DNA from: Nocardioides exalbidus | GTDB lineage: Bacteria; Actinomycetota; Actinomycetes; Propionibacteriales; Nocardioidaceae | NCBI RefSeq assembly: GCF_900105585.1 | Contig: NZ_FNRT01000002.1 | Location: 3,162,001 to 3,226,000 of the forward strand | Length of the DNA: 64,000 nt | Direction of reading: 5' to 3' | In this document: positions 1 through 12,691 of the stretch, in pieces | Numbering within the stretch: position 1 is the first letter of the stretch | Layout: the number at the start of each line of letters is the position of its first letter | Position numbers and translations under genes: made by a program | Notes under the pieces: generated by a model | What the model saw: only the letters and a program-made list of their open reading frames with translations | The model's database searches: none | Told to the model about the DNA's origin: nothing

Positions 1-4604
<4,604 letters not shown>

Positions 4605-4763
4605 AACCACGTACACAACACCACAAAACAATCTGTGGCAGACGTACACACGTAAGACACCCGCGCACAAGACGAACACACATGTTCGCGTCCACTAGGC
4701 AGTTCCCAACCAACACACCCACACCCACACACATGTGTGGGAGAGGGCGTTGAGTTGAAAGAG
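4605..4763 (+). other. 23S-5S spacer
   Basis: A 159-nt CA-rich spacer. It carries an 8-bp inverted repeat CCCACACA/TGTGTGGG at 4724-4741, a likely processing stem just upstream of 5S. No tRNA is present. Confidence 0.7.
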
Positions 4764-4880
4764 TTACGGCGGCCATAGCGAAACGGGAAACACCCGGTCC
4801 CATACCGAACCCGGAAGTTAAGCCTTTCAGCGCCGATGGTACTGCAACCGAGAGGTTGTGGGAGAGTAGGACGCCGCCGG
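4764..4880 (+). rRNA. rrf: 5S ribosomal RNA
   Basis: About 117 nt. The 5' strand TTACGGCGGCC pairs with the 3' strand GGACGCCGCCGG. The internal CCCGGTCCCATACCGAACCC and GGAAGTTAAGCC boxes are the classical 5S loops. The ends are accurate to a few bases. Confidence 0.95.
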
Positions 4881-4891
4881 ACATACATTTG

Positions 4892-4923
4892 GCAGGGGCC
4901 ACCAGTGATCTGGTGGCCCCTGC
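4892..4923 (+). terminator. rRNA operon terminator
   Basis: A perfect 14-bp inverted repeat (GCAGGGGCCACCAG / CTGGTGGCCCCTGC) with a 4-nt loop, 11 nt after the end of 5S. Only a short T run (ATTT) follows, as is common in high-GC actinobacteria. It cleanly closes the rRNA operon. Confidence 0.88.
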
Positions 4924-5019
4924 GCCATTTCACGGTGCTGTTGAGTACCGTGGCCCCGAGGGCGGGGGCCGCACACGCAGGAGAGCTGCGTCGAAGATCT
5001 GAAGAAGGAGTGATCGGCT

Positions 5020-6015
5020 GTGGCCGAGGACCGTCGCGGACAGCGTCCGGCACGAGGTGGACAGGGCGGCGGACGAGCTGGCTCGTCCGGTGGATCCCGG
5101 GGTGGGTCGTCGTCCTCCCGCGGTGGTGACCAGCGCTCCGGCTCAGGTCGCTCTGGCGGCGACTCCCGAGGTCGCGGCTCCCGCGACGACGCTCCGCGTG
5201 GCAAGCCCGGGTCCTCCCGCGGTGGCTACCAGGGCAAGGGCGGCGACTCCAAGCCCGGTGGCAAGCGCCCGTCGGGCTCGGGCCAGCGGGCGTTCCGGCC
5301 GCGCGACGAGCAGCAGCCCCGGACCGCGGACCAGGCTGCCTACGACGGTCCGGACCTGCCCGAGAACATCACCGGTGCCGAGCTCGACCGCGGCGTGCGC
5401 GCGCAGCTGAAGGGCCTGCCCGAGAAGCTCGCAGCGCGCGTGGCGCGGCACCTCGCGGCCGCCGGCGCCTTCATCGACGAGGACCCCGAGCTCGCCTACC
5501 GGCACGCCTTGGCCGCCCGTGCGCGTGCCTCGCGCATCGCGGTAGTCCGCGAGGCGGCGGGGGAGACGGCGTACGCCGCCGGCCACTACGCCGAGGCGCT
5601 CGCCGAGCTGCGTGCTGCCAAGCGGATGAACGGGGCGACCGACTACCTGCCGATCATGGCGGACTGCCACCGTGCCCTGGGCAACCCGGAGCAGGCGATC
5701 AAGCTCGCGAAGAGCCCGTCGGTCGTCAACTTCAGCTCCGAGGCCAAGGCCGAGATGACCCTCGTCGAGGCCGGTGCCCGACGCGACATGGGCCAGCTCG
5801 ACGCGGCGCTCCGCACGCTCGAGCTGGCGCCGCTGACCTCCAAGAGCCGCGCCTCGTGGGTGGTGCGGTTGCGCTACGCGTACGCCGACACGCTCGAGGA
5901 GGCCGGCCGCGAGTCGGACGCCCTGGCCTGGTTCCACCGGACGCACGCCATCGACTCCGACGAGCTCACCGACGCGGCCGAGCGCGCGGACCAGATCGAG
6001 CGCCGCCAGTCCTGA
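5020..6015 (+). CDS. TPR-repeat protein with RG/GS-rich disordered N-terminus
   Basis: 331 residues with a GTG start preceded by AAGAAGGAG at 5002-5010. Residues 1 to about 110 are low-complexity Arg/Gly/Ser with repeated RGG and SRG steps and almost no hydrophobics, so this part should be disordered and could bind nucleic acid. Residues from about 120 onward are Ala/Leu-rich helical pairs (for example AGHYAEALAELRAAKR and GNPEQAIKLAKSP) typical of tetratricopeptide repeats. Similar TPR proteins are common in actinobacteria without a known function. It is the first gene after the rRNA operon but is separated from it by a terminator. Role in RNA or ribosome biology is only an inference from the head composition. 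Confidence 0.85.
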   Translation: MAEDRRGQRPARGGQGGGRAGSSGGSRGGSSSSRGGDQRSGSGRSGGDSRGRGSRDDAPRGKPGSSRGGYQGKGGDSKPGGKRPSGSGQRAFRPRDEQQPRTADQAAYDGPDLPENITGAELDRGVRAQLKGLPEKLAARVARHLAAAGAFIDEDPELAYRHALAARARASRIAVVREAAGETAYAAGHYAEALAELRAAKRMNGATDYLPIMADCHRALGNPEQAIKLAKSPSVVNFSSEAKAEMTLVEAGARRDMGQLDAALRTLELAPLTSKSRASWVVRLRYAYADTLEEAGRESDALAWFHRTHAIDSDELTDAAERADQIERRQS

Positions 6016-6019
6016 CGGG

Positions 6020-6036
6020 CCCACCGCTCCGGTGGG
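6020..6036 (+). terminator. terminator-like hairpin after the TPR gene
   Basis: CCCACCG/CGGTGGG stem with a 3-nt loop, 5 nt after the TPR stop codon. No T-tract follows, so this is a probable rather than certain terminator. Confidence 0.5.
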
Positions 6037-6176
6037 GCACATCCGCTGGCGTTCGGGCGCCACATGGGCCACAATGGAGCCACTAATCACATACGTGTCA
6101 CTCGACTCTCGTTGAGCACTGATGACAGATCGCTGGGGAAGGCGCATCTGGAGCGTCGGAACTCAAGGAGGTCTCA

Positions 6177-6704
6177 GTGACCACACGCATTGCTTCCCGT
6201 CCGGACGGTCCGGCCACGAGGGGCATTCTCTACGTGCACTCTGCTCCCTCCGCACTCTGCCCGCACATCGAGTGGGCCGTGGGCGGAGTCCTCGGTGTTG
6301 CCGTCTCGCTCGACTGGACGCCGCAGCCTGCCCAGCCGGGGTCGTACCGCGCGGAGCTCTCCTGGTCCGGCACGGCCGGCACCGCTGCCGCCGTGGCGTC
6401 CGCGCTGCGCGGGTGGAACCACCTGCGCTTCGAGATCACCGAGGAGCCGACGACGTCCACCGAGGGCACCCGTTTCTCGTGCACGCCCGACCTGGGGATC
6501 TTCCACGCCATCACCGGGCCGCACGGTGACATCCTGATCCCGGAGGACCGCCTGAAGGCGGCCGTGGTCAAGGCCGCACTCGGGGACACGACGCTGCTCC
6601 TCGAGATCGACCACCTGCTCGGCAAGCCGTGGGACGACGAGCTGGAGACCTTCCGGCACGCCGGCGAGGGCGCCCCCGTGCGCTGGCTCCACCAGGTGGT
6701 GTGA
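6177..6704 (+). CDS. DUF3145 family protein
   Basis: 175 residues. The GTG start has a strong AAGGAGG at 6165-6171. The whole protein matches the actinobacterial DUF3145 pattern as I recall it: an opening TRGILYVHSAPSALCPHIEW, a central Trp-rich beta region and a C-terminal GKPWDDELE stretch ending in WLHQVV. No catalytic motif, signal peptide or membrane segment is visible, so it is presumably cytoplasmic. The family has no established function. It converges on the next gene with only 3 nt between stop codons. Confidence 0.85.
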   Translation: MTTRIASRPDGPATRGILYVHSAPSALCPHIEWAVGGVLGVAVSLDWTPQPAQPGSYRAELSWSGTAGTAAAVASALRGWNHLRFEITEEPTTSTEGTRFSCTPDLGIFHAITGPHGDILIPEDRLKAAVVKAALGDTTLLLEIDHLLGKPWDDELETFRHAGEGAPVRWLHQVV

Positions 6705-6707
6705 GCC

Positions 6708-7160
6708 TCAGCGGTTCTTGCGGCTCTTGGTCTTCCTCAGCGTGAACGTGTCCGTCACCGGGACCGTGGTCTCGTCGGAGTAGCCCTCGTAGGCCGTGAG
6801 CGCGCCGGTGAGGGTGAACGTCCCGGGCTTCGTCGCGCGCTCGCACAGGCGGAAGGTCAGCACGCCCGACTCGGGGTCGTTCGGGCCGAGCAGCGACTGG
6901 GAGTTCACGCCCTTGCCGGCACGGTCCTGCATGGTGATGTCGAAGGTCCAGTCCTCCGACTCGGTGGTGACCGCGTAGGAGTAGCTGTAGTCCTTGCACC
7001 CCTTCTTGAGCCGGCCGTCGGGCGCGTCCAGGGCGCCCGCCAGCACGACCGGATCGGCGGCCGGCTGCGTCGCGGGGTCCGCCGTCGGCAGGCCGGGGAT
7101 CGGCGGGAGCGGGAGCAGGCCGGTCACGACGAGCGCGGCGGCAGCGAGCAGCTGGGACAC
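6708..7160 (-). CDS. small exported protein, unknown function
   Basis: 150 residues. The N-terminus (LLAAAALVVTGLLPLPP) looks like a signal peptide or anchor followed by a Pro/Ala linker, although it has few positive charges before the hydrophobic core. The mature part is beta-rich with two cysteines (KKGCKDYSYSY and FRLCERA), possibly a disulfide. The tail is very basic (RKTKSRKNR). It resembles small Ig-like exported proteins, but I recognise no family. It stands alone between convergent DUF3145 and the accD6 end of the FAS cluster. Confidence 0.7.
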   Translation of the reverse strand: MSQLLAAAALVVTGLLPLPPIPGLPTADPATQPAADPVVLAGALDAPDGRLKKGCKDYSYSYAVTTESEDWTFDITMQDRAGKGVNSQSLLGPNDPESGVLTFRLCERATKPGTFTLTGALTAYEGYSDETTVPVTDTFTLRKTKSRKNR

Positions 7161-7229
7161 GGTGACACCTCCGAGGGGTTCACCGGGTCCAACGACGAGC
7201 TGTGACGTGCGTTACGCCGAGGCGTCTCC

Positions 7230-8660
7230 TCAGAGCGGGATGTTGCCGTGGCGCCCGCGGCGTACGCCTGCCGTGTCGATCTCGTGCCGCATGGCATGCG
7301 CGATCGCGCTCCGGGTGCGGGTCGGCTCGACGACCTCGTCGACGACCCCGATCTCCACGGCCTTGTCGACCCCGCCCGCGATGCGCTCGTGCTCGGTGGC
7401 GAGCTCGGCCTCGACCTGCGGACGGATCTCGGGGGAGACCTCGGCCAGCTTGCGGCGGTGCAGGATCCGGATCGCGGCCACGGCGCCCATCACGGCCACC
7501 TCTGCCCCCGGCCAGGCGAACACGCGCGTGGCGCCGAGCGAACGGGCGTTCATGGCGATGTAGGCGCCGCCGTAGGTCTTGCGCGTCACCAGGGTGACCC
7601 GGGGGACCACGCACTCGCCGAACGCGTGCAGCAGCTTCGCGCCACGGCGGACGACCCCGTCCCACTCCTGGCCGACGCCGGGGAGGTAGCCCGGGACGTC
7701 GACGAGCACGATCAGCGGGACGCCGAACGCGTCGCACATCCGCACGAAGCGGGAGGCCTTCTCGGCCGAGAGCGAGTCGAGGCAGCCACCGAGGCGCAGC
7801 GGGTTGTTGGCGACCACGCCGACGGTGCGTCCGCCGAAGCGGCCGAGGGCGGTGACGATGTTGGGCGCCCAGCGCGCGTGGAGCTCCTGCATGGTGCCCT
7901 CGTCGAGCAGGCCGTCGACGAGCGGGTGCACGTCGTAGGCGCGCTTCTTGGACTCGGGCAGGAGCGCGCCCAGGTCGCGGTCCTCGACCGAGTCGGCGGC
8001 GAGGCTGCCCTGCGCGCCGAGGAGCGAGGCGACCGTGCGGGCCCGGTCGAGCGCCTCGCGCTCGGAGTCGGTGAGGATGTGGACGACGCCGGAGCGACGG
8101 CCGTGCGGCTCGGGGCCACCCAGGCGCAGCATGTCGACGTCCTCGCCGGTGACCGAGCGGACCACGTCGGGGCCGGTCACGAAGATGCGGCCCTCCGGGC
8201 CGAGGATGACGACGTCGGTGAGCGCGGGGCCGTAGGCGGCGCCGCCGGCGGCCGGGCCGAGCACGACCGAGATCTGCGGGATCACGCCGGACGCCTGCGT
8301 CATCACCTGGAAGATGCGACCGACGGCGTGCAGCGAGAGCACGCCCTCGGCGAGCCGGGCCCCGCCGGAGTGCCACAGGCCGATGATCGGCACGCCGTCG
8401 GTGAGCGCACGGTGGTAGGCGTCGACGACCACGCGGCAGCCGACGTCGCCCATCGCGCCACCCATGACGGTGGCGTCGCTGCAGAAGGCGACGACCTGGG
8501 TGCCGTCGACGCGGCCGACGGCAGCGAGCATGCCGGACTCGTCGTCGGGCGTGATCAGCTCGAGGGTGCCCTCGTCGAGGAGCGCGGTGAGGCGGTGGAC
8601 CGGGTTGCGGGGGTCGTCCTCGCGGGGGAGCTTGGCCGGCTTCGCGGCGGTGGCGGTCAT
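7230..8660 (-). CDS. accD6: acyl-CoA carboxylase carboxyltransferase (beta) subunit, AccD6-like
   Basis: 476 residues, about the length of mycobacterial AccD6. It has the two crotonase-like halves of a biotin-dependent carboxyltransferase. The acyl-CoA-side oxyanion loop is GPAAGGAAYGPALTD, and the biotin-side loop is RKTYGGAYIAMNARSLG. It transfers CO2 from a biotinylated alpha subunit to acetyl- or propionyl-CoA, giving malonyl- or methylmalonyl-CoA. The ATG has AAAGGA upstream. It is last in the FAS-II cluster, as accD6 is in mycobacteria, so malonyl-CoA supply for FabD is the likely job. The substrate (acetyl- versus propionyl-CoA) cannot be decided from sequence alone. The biotin-carrying alpha subunit is not in the window. 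Confidence 0.9.
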   Translation of the reverse strand: MTATAAKPAKLPREDDPRNPVHRLTALLDEGTLELITPDDESGMLAAVGRVDGTQVVAFCSDATVMGGAMGDVGCRVVVDAYHRALTDGVPIIGLWHSGGARLAEGVLSLHAVGRIFQVMTQASGVIPQISVVLGPAAGGAAYGPALTDVVILGPEGRIFVTGPDVVRSVTGEDVDMLRLGGPEPHGRRSGVVHILTDSEREALDRARTVASLLGAQGSLAADSVEDRDLGALLPESKKRAYDVHPLVDGLLDEGTMQELHARWAPNIVTALGRFGGRTVGVVANNPLRLGGCLDSLSAEKASRFVRMCDAFGVPLIVLVDVPGYLPGVGQEWDGVVRRGAKLLHAFGECVVPRVTLVTRKTYGGAYIAMNARSLGATRVFAWPGAEVAVMGAVAAIRILHRRKLAEVSPEIRPQVEAELATEHERIAGGVDKAVEIGVVDEVVEPTRTRSAIAHAMRHEIDTAGVRRGRHGNIPL

Positions 8661-8691
8661 CGGTGTCCTTTCGGGGTCCCCGCGGTGTTGT

Positions 8692-8730
8692 CCACGGAGG
8701 AGCGAAGCGGAGGAGTGGAGAACTCCGTGG
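8692..8730. repeat. inverted repeat between fabF and accD6
   Basis: CCACGGAG at 8692-8699 and CTCCGTGG at 8723-8730 enclose a purine-rich GAGCGAAGCGGAGG-type loop. It could be an attenuator between fabF and accD6, or one of the dispersed palindromes seen elsewhere in this window. Only 75 nt separate the two genes. Confidence 0.55.
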
Positions 8731-8735
8731 GGTGT

Positions 8736-9986
8736 CTAGATGCTCCCGAAGGCGACGGCGACGTTGGCGCCACCGAAGCCGAAGGAGTTGTTGAGCGCCA
8801 CGATGTCGCCCTCGGGGAGGTCGCGCCTCGAGGTCGGGATGTCGAGCTCGACCTCGGGGTCCTTGTCGTCGAGGTTGATCGTCGGTGGGCTGACCCGGTC
8901 GTGCAGCGCCATGACGGTCGCGACGGCCTCGAGGGCGCCGGCGCCGCCGAGGAGGTGGCCGGTCATCGACTTGGTGCTGGTGACGACGCAGCGGTCGACG
9001 TGCTCGCCGAGCACGGCGTGGAGCATGAGGCCCTCGGCGATGTCGCCCTTGGGCGTCGAGGTGGCGTGGGCGTTGACGTGGACGACCGTGGCCGGGTCGA
9101 CGTCGCCCTCACGCAGCGCCATGCGGATGGCGCGGGTCCCGCCGCGACCCTCGGGGTCGGGCTGGGCGATGTCGTGGGCGTCGTTGCTGATGCCGGCGCC
9201 ACGCACCTCGGCGTAGATCGTGGCGCCGCGGGCGCGGGCGTGCTCCTCGGACTCGAGGACCAGCACGGCGCCTCCCTCGCCGAGGACGAAGCCGTCGCGA
9301 CCGGAGTCCCAGGGCCGCGAGACGCTGGCGGGGTCGCGGTCGTCGTCGGTGCCGGTCTTCGACAGGGCCATCATGTTGGCGAAGGCGGCCATCGGGAGCG
9401 GGTGGATCGCGGCCTCGGTGCCGCCGGCGATCACGACGTCGGCGCGACCGAGGCGGATCATGTCGATGGCCATGGCGATGGCCTCGTTGCCCGAGGCGCA
9501 GGCGGACGTGGGTGCGTGGACCGCCGCGCGGGCGCCGTACTTCAGGCTCACGTTGGCGGCCGGCGCGTTGGGCATGAGCATGGGGACGGCGAGCGGGGAG
9601 ACCCGACGCGCGCCCTTCTCGAGGAGCGTGTCGTAGTTGTCGAGCAGCGTGGTGACGCCGCCGATGCCCGAGGCCAGCGCGACGGCGAGGCGCTCGGGCT
9701 CGAGCCCGGAGCCCTCGAGGCCGGCGTCGGCCCAGGCCTGGTCGGCGGCGACCATCGCGAACTGGCTGGAGCGGTCGAGGCGGCGGGCCTTGACCCGCTC
9801 GAGGACCTCGGTCGGCTCGACGGCGACACGGCCGCCGATCTTGACCGGGAGCTGGTCGACCCAGTCGTCGGTGAGGCGCGCGATGCCGGACGTGCCGGAC
9901 AGCATGGCCTGCCACGTGGAGGCGACGTCCCCACCGACGGGGGACGTGGCGCCGAGGCCGGTGACGACTACGCGGGTCGAGGGCAT
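8736..9986 (-). CDS. fabF: beta-ketoacyl-ACP synthase II
   Basis: 416 residues from the ATG at 9986. That start was chosen over an upstream in-frame ATG because family proteins begin with RVVVTGLG. FabF condenses malonyl-ACP with acyl-ACP in FAS-II elongation. The catalytic Cys is C163 in TSACASGNEA, with His at H307 (VNAHATST) and H344 (KSMTGHLLGGAG): the Cys-His-His triad. Length and motifs are normal. It lies between acpP and accD6 on the same strand, with a 92-nt gap to acpP. Confidence 0.95.
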   Translation of the reverse strand: MPSTRVVVTGLGATSPVGGDVASTWQAMLSGTSGIARLTDDWVDQLPVKIGGRVAVEPTEVLERVKARRLDRSSQFAMVAADQAWADAGLEGSGLEPERLAVALASGIGGVTTLLDNYDTLLEKGARRVSPLAVPMLMPNAPAANVSLKYGARAAVHAPTSACASGNEAIAMAIDMIRLGRADVVIAGGTEAAIHPLPMAAFANMMALSKTGTDDDRDPASVSRPWDSGRDGFVLGEGGAVLVLESEEHARARGATIYAEVRGAGISNDAHDIAQPDPEGRGGTRAIRMALREGDVDPATVVHVNAHATSTPKGDIAEGLMLHAVLGEHVDRCVVTSTKSMTGHLLGGAGALEAVATVMALHDRVSPPTINLDDKDPEVELDIPTSRRDLPEGDIVALNNSFGFGGANVAVAFGSI

Positions 9987-10078
9987 CTGATGAGGTTCCG
10001 TTCGTTCGCGGGGTGGGGATGTTCCTGGGTCACGGGGGCCGGGCTGGACACCGGCCACCCGTGACGCTGGGGAGGGCG

Positions 10079-10324
10079 TCAGCCCTGGGAGCGCTCGATG
10101 AACGCGACGGCGTCGCCGACGGTCTTGAGGTTCTTGACCTCGTCGTCGGGGATGGTCACGCCGAACTTCTCCTCGGCGGCCACGACGACCTCGACCATGG
10201 AGAGCGAGTCGACGTCGAGGTCGTCCACGAAGGACTTGTCCAGCTGGACGTCGTCGGCGTCGACGCCGGCCACCTCGTTGACGATGTCAGCGAGGTCGGC
10301 GCGGATTTCTTCGGTGGTGGCCAT
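10079..10324 (-). CDS. acpP: acyl carrier protein
   Basis: 81 residues, strongly acidic. S40 in the DVDSLSMVE motif is the 4'-phosphopantetheine attachment serine. The four-helix ACP pattern is intact (IRADLADIVNEVAG ... LDKSFVDDLDVDSL ... IPDDEVKNLKTVGDAVAFI). It carries growing acyl chains between FabD, FabH and FabF, whose genes flank it. GGAAGGG lies just upstream of the ATG. Confidence 0.97.
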   Translation of the reverse strand: MATTEEIRADLADIVNEVAGVDADDVQLDKSFVDDLDVDSLSMVEVVVAAEEKFGVTIPDDEVKNLKTVGDAVAFIERSQG

Positions 10325-10391
10325 GGGGCCTTCCCTTCTTCTGTGGGTGGATCGCGGAGCGGATCCGGGTGGACTGTGCGGGTGGAGCAGA

Positions 10392-11405
10392 TCAGGGGAC
10401 GGTGACGACCTGGGCGGCGTAGGCCAGCCCGGCTCCGAAGGCGATCAGGAGCGCGGTGTCGCCACTGCGGGCGTCGCCCTCGGCGATCATCCGGTCGAGC
10501 GCGAGCGGGATCGACGCGGCCGAGGTGTTGCCCTGGTCGGCGACGTCGCGGCCGATGCGGACGGACGCGGGCAGCTTCATCGAGCGAGCCATCGCGTCGA
10601 TGATGCGCATGTTGGCCTGGTGGGGGACGAAGACGTCGAGGTCCTCGGGGGCGACACCGGCCGCCTCCAGGGCTTGGACGGCGACCTTGGACATGGTGAA
10701 CGACGCCCACCGGAAGACCGGGTTGCCCTGCATGGTGAGGTGCGGCATCACGCCGGAGCCGGGGGAGTCCTCGGAGCCGACCACGTCGCGCCAGTCCTCG
10801 CGCTGGCGGATGTAGTCGTAGGCCTCGCCGTCGGAGCCCCACACGACAGGGCCGATGCCCGGGGTCTCGCTCGGTCCGATCACCACGGCACCGGCGCCGT
10901 CGGCGAAGATGAACGCCGTGCCGCGGTCGGTCATGTCGGTGATGTCGGAGAGCCGCTCGACGCCGATGACCAGCACGTGGCGGGCGCTGCCGCCCCGCAC
11001 CATGTCGGCGCCCAGCGACACGCCGTGGCAGAAGCCGGCGCAGGCCGCGGAGATGTCGAACGCAGCCGCGTTGCCGGTGCCGAGCTCGTGGGCGATCGCC
11101 GGCGCGATGGCAGGCGTCTGGAGCAGGTGGCTCACGGTCGCGACCACGACGCAGTCGATCTGCTCGGGACTGATCCCGGCGCGCTCGATCGCGATGCGCG
11201 AGGACGCCACGCTCATCACCTGGATCGTCTCCTCGGGCGTGGCGAAGCGGCGCGTCCGGATGCCGGAGCGCTGCTGGATCCACTCGTCGCTGGAGTCGAT
11301 GGCGTCGACGACCTCGGAGTTGGGGACCAGGCGCGAGGGGCGGTAGGCGCCGATCCCCATGATGCGTGCGTGCGGGGCGCCGACGGCGCCCGAGATGGCG
11401 GCCAT
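10392..11405 (-). CDS. fabH: beta-ketoacyl-ACP synthase III
   Basis: 337 residues. Initiates fatty-acid synthesis by condensing a CoA starter with malonyl-ACP. The Cys-His-Asn triad is visible: C122 in DISAACAGF, H261 in PHQANMRI and N292 in GNTSAAS. Its ATG overlaps the fabD stop codon by one base (TGATG), so the two genes are probably translationally coupled. In actinobacteria FabH usually accepts branched-chain starter units; starter preference here is not readable from the sequence. Confidence 0.95.
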   Translation of the reverse strand: MAAISGAVGAPHARIMGIGAYRPSRLVPNSEVVDAIDSSDEWIQQRSGIRTRRFATPEETIQVMSVASSRIAIERAGISPEQIDCVVVATVSHLLQTPAIAPAIAHELGTGNAAAFDISAACAGFCHGVSLGADMVRGGSARHVLVIGVERLSDITDMTDRGTAFIFADGAGAVVIGPSETPGIGPVVWGSDGEAYDYIRQREDWRDVVGSEDSPGSGVMPHLTMQGNPVFRWASFTMSKVAVQALEAAGVAPEDLDVFVPHQANMRIIDAMARSMKLPASVRIGRDVADQGNTSAASIPLALDRMIAEGDARSGDTALLIAFGAGLAYAAQVVTVP

Positions 11406-12589
11406 CAGCTGGTCGCCTCGGGGTGGAGCCGCAGGAGGGGCTGGCCCGGGGAGACCAGGTCACCGTCCTCGACGAGCCACTCGACGACCGAGCCGCCGTG
11501 CGGTGCGGTGATGTCGGTGCGGTCGCGCAGGCTGGCGACGGCACCGATGGTCGTACCGGGGGCGAGGACGTCGCGCTCGACCGCCTCCGAGGCGAGGTGG
11601 AACGTGCCCTTGGCCGGCGAGACGACCATGCGCCAGGTCGGCGTGGTCTCGATCATCGAGGCCTCGCCGTGCTTGTCGCAGAACTCGCGGGCCGCGTCGA
11701 GCTGGTCGGGGGTCTTGAGGGCGAACGTCTCGACGCCCTTGAGCGCACGCTTGGCGATGCCGGTGAGGGTGCCGGCCGGCGGCATCTCCAGGATGCCGGT
11801 GACGCCGAGGTCGCTCATCGTCTCCAGGCAGAGGTCCCAGCGGACCGGGTTGGCGATCTGGCCGACCATGCGGCGCAGCACGTCACGGCCGTCGTGGACG
11901 ACCTGGCCGTCGCGGTTGGAGATCACCGGGGTGCGCGGGTCGTGCGTCGACACCGAGCGGGCCAGCGAGGCGAGCCGGTCCACGGCGGGCGCCATGTGGC
12001 TGGTGTGGAAGGCGCCGGCGACGCTCAGCGGCATCAGGCGGGCCTTCTCGGGGCCGTCGTCGGCGAAGGCGGCGAGCTGCTCCATCGTGCCGGCGGCGAC
12101 GACCTGGCCGGGGCCGTTGTCGTTGGCCGGCGTCAGGCCGTGGCGCTCGATCGTGGCGAGCACCTGGTCGCGGTCGCCACCGAGCACCGCGGTCATGCCG
12201 GTGGCGGTGGTCGCGGCGGCGTCGGCCATCGCGTTGCCGCGCTCGCGGACGAGCACCATCGCCTGCTCGGCGGTGATCACCCGGGCGCCGGCGGCGGCGG
12301 TCAGCTCACCGACGCTGTGCCCGGCCACCGCGCCGATCCGCGCGAACGCGTCGGCCGGGTGGGGGAACAGGTCGAGGGCCGCGACCAGGCCGGTGGCGAC
12401 CAGCAGCGGCTGCGCGATCTTGGTGTCGCGGATGGTGTCGGCGTCGGCCTCGGTGCCGTAGTGGGCGAGGTCGATGCCGGCGACGGTGGCCAGCCAGTCG
12501 AACCGGGCAGCGAAGGTGGGGTCCTCCAGCCAGGGAGTGAGGAAACCGGGGGTCTGGGCCCCTTGACCGGGAGCGACGATGACGAGCAC
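11405..12589 (-). CDS. fabD: malonyl-CoA:ACP transacylase with C-terminal biotinyl/lipoyl-like domain
   Basis: 394 residues, about 80 longer than standard FabD (about 310). Residues 1 to about 300 form the acyltransferase domain: GQGAQ at 8-12, nucleophile S92 in GHSVGE, and H195 in GAFHTSHM. Residues about 315-392 look like a biotinyl/lipoyl fold: a first half SPAKGTF...APGTTIGAV, a hairpin, then DITAPHGGSVVEWLVEDGD and VSPGQPLLRL. The position that would carry the modified lysine aligns with R355 (SLRDRTD against EAMKMEN), so modification is not expected. It opens the FAS-II operon and overlaps fabH by one base. Transacylase activity is well supported; the tail's role is unknown. Confidence 0.93.
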   Translation of the reverse strand: MLVIVAPGQGAQTPGFLTPWLEDPTFAARFDWLATVAGIDLAHYGTEADADTIRDTKIAQPLLVATGLVAALDLFPHPADAFARIGAVAGHSVGELTAAAGARVITAEQAMVLVRERGNAMADAAATTATGMTAVLGGDRDQVLATIERHGLTPANDNGPGQVVAAGTMEQLAAFADDGPEKARLMPLSVAGAFHTSHMAPAVDRLASLARSVSTHDPRTPVISNRDGQVVHDGRDVLRRMVGQIANPVRWDLCLETMSDLGVTGILEMPPAGTLTGIAKRALKGVETFALKTPDQLDAAREFCDKHGEASMIETTPTWRMVVSPAKGTFHLASEAVERDVLAPGTTIGAVASLRDRTDITAPHGGSVVEWLVEDGDLVSPGQPLLRLHPEATS

Positions 12590-12657
12590 AGGACCACTCT
12601 GCCGGTTCCGGAGGCCCGGGCGCGGGTCCGAGGCCGACGAAAGTCACCCCCACATCC

Positions 12658-12674
12658 TTGTAGGGTTCCTACAA
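12658..12674. promoter_or_regulatory. candidate operator upstream of fabD
   Basis: Perfect dyad TTGTAGG-GTT-CCTACAA, unusually AT-rich for this genome, in the 102-nt gap between the regulator gene and fabD and 69-85 nt before the fabD start codon. Placement suits binding by the FasR-type regulator encoded next door; that is an inference. Confidence 0.55.
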
Positions 12675-12691
12675 ATGCGGCGGCTTCGCGA

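Noticed and set aside
7248..10064. A very long open frame antisense to accD6 and fabF
   Set aside because: It is a by-product of high GC3 in well-supported genes on the other strand. Its translation is Ala/Gly/Asp/Arg text without family motifs.
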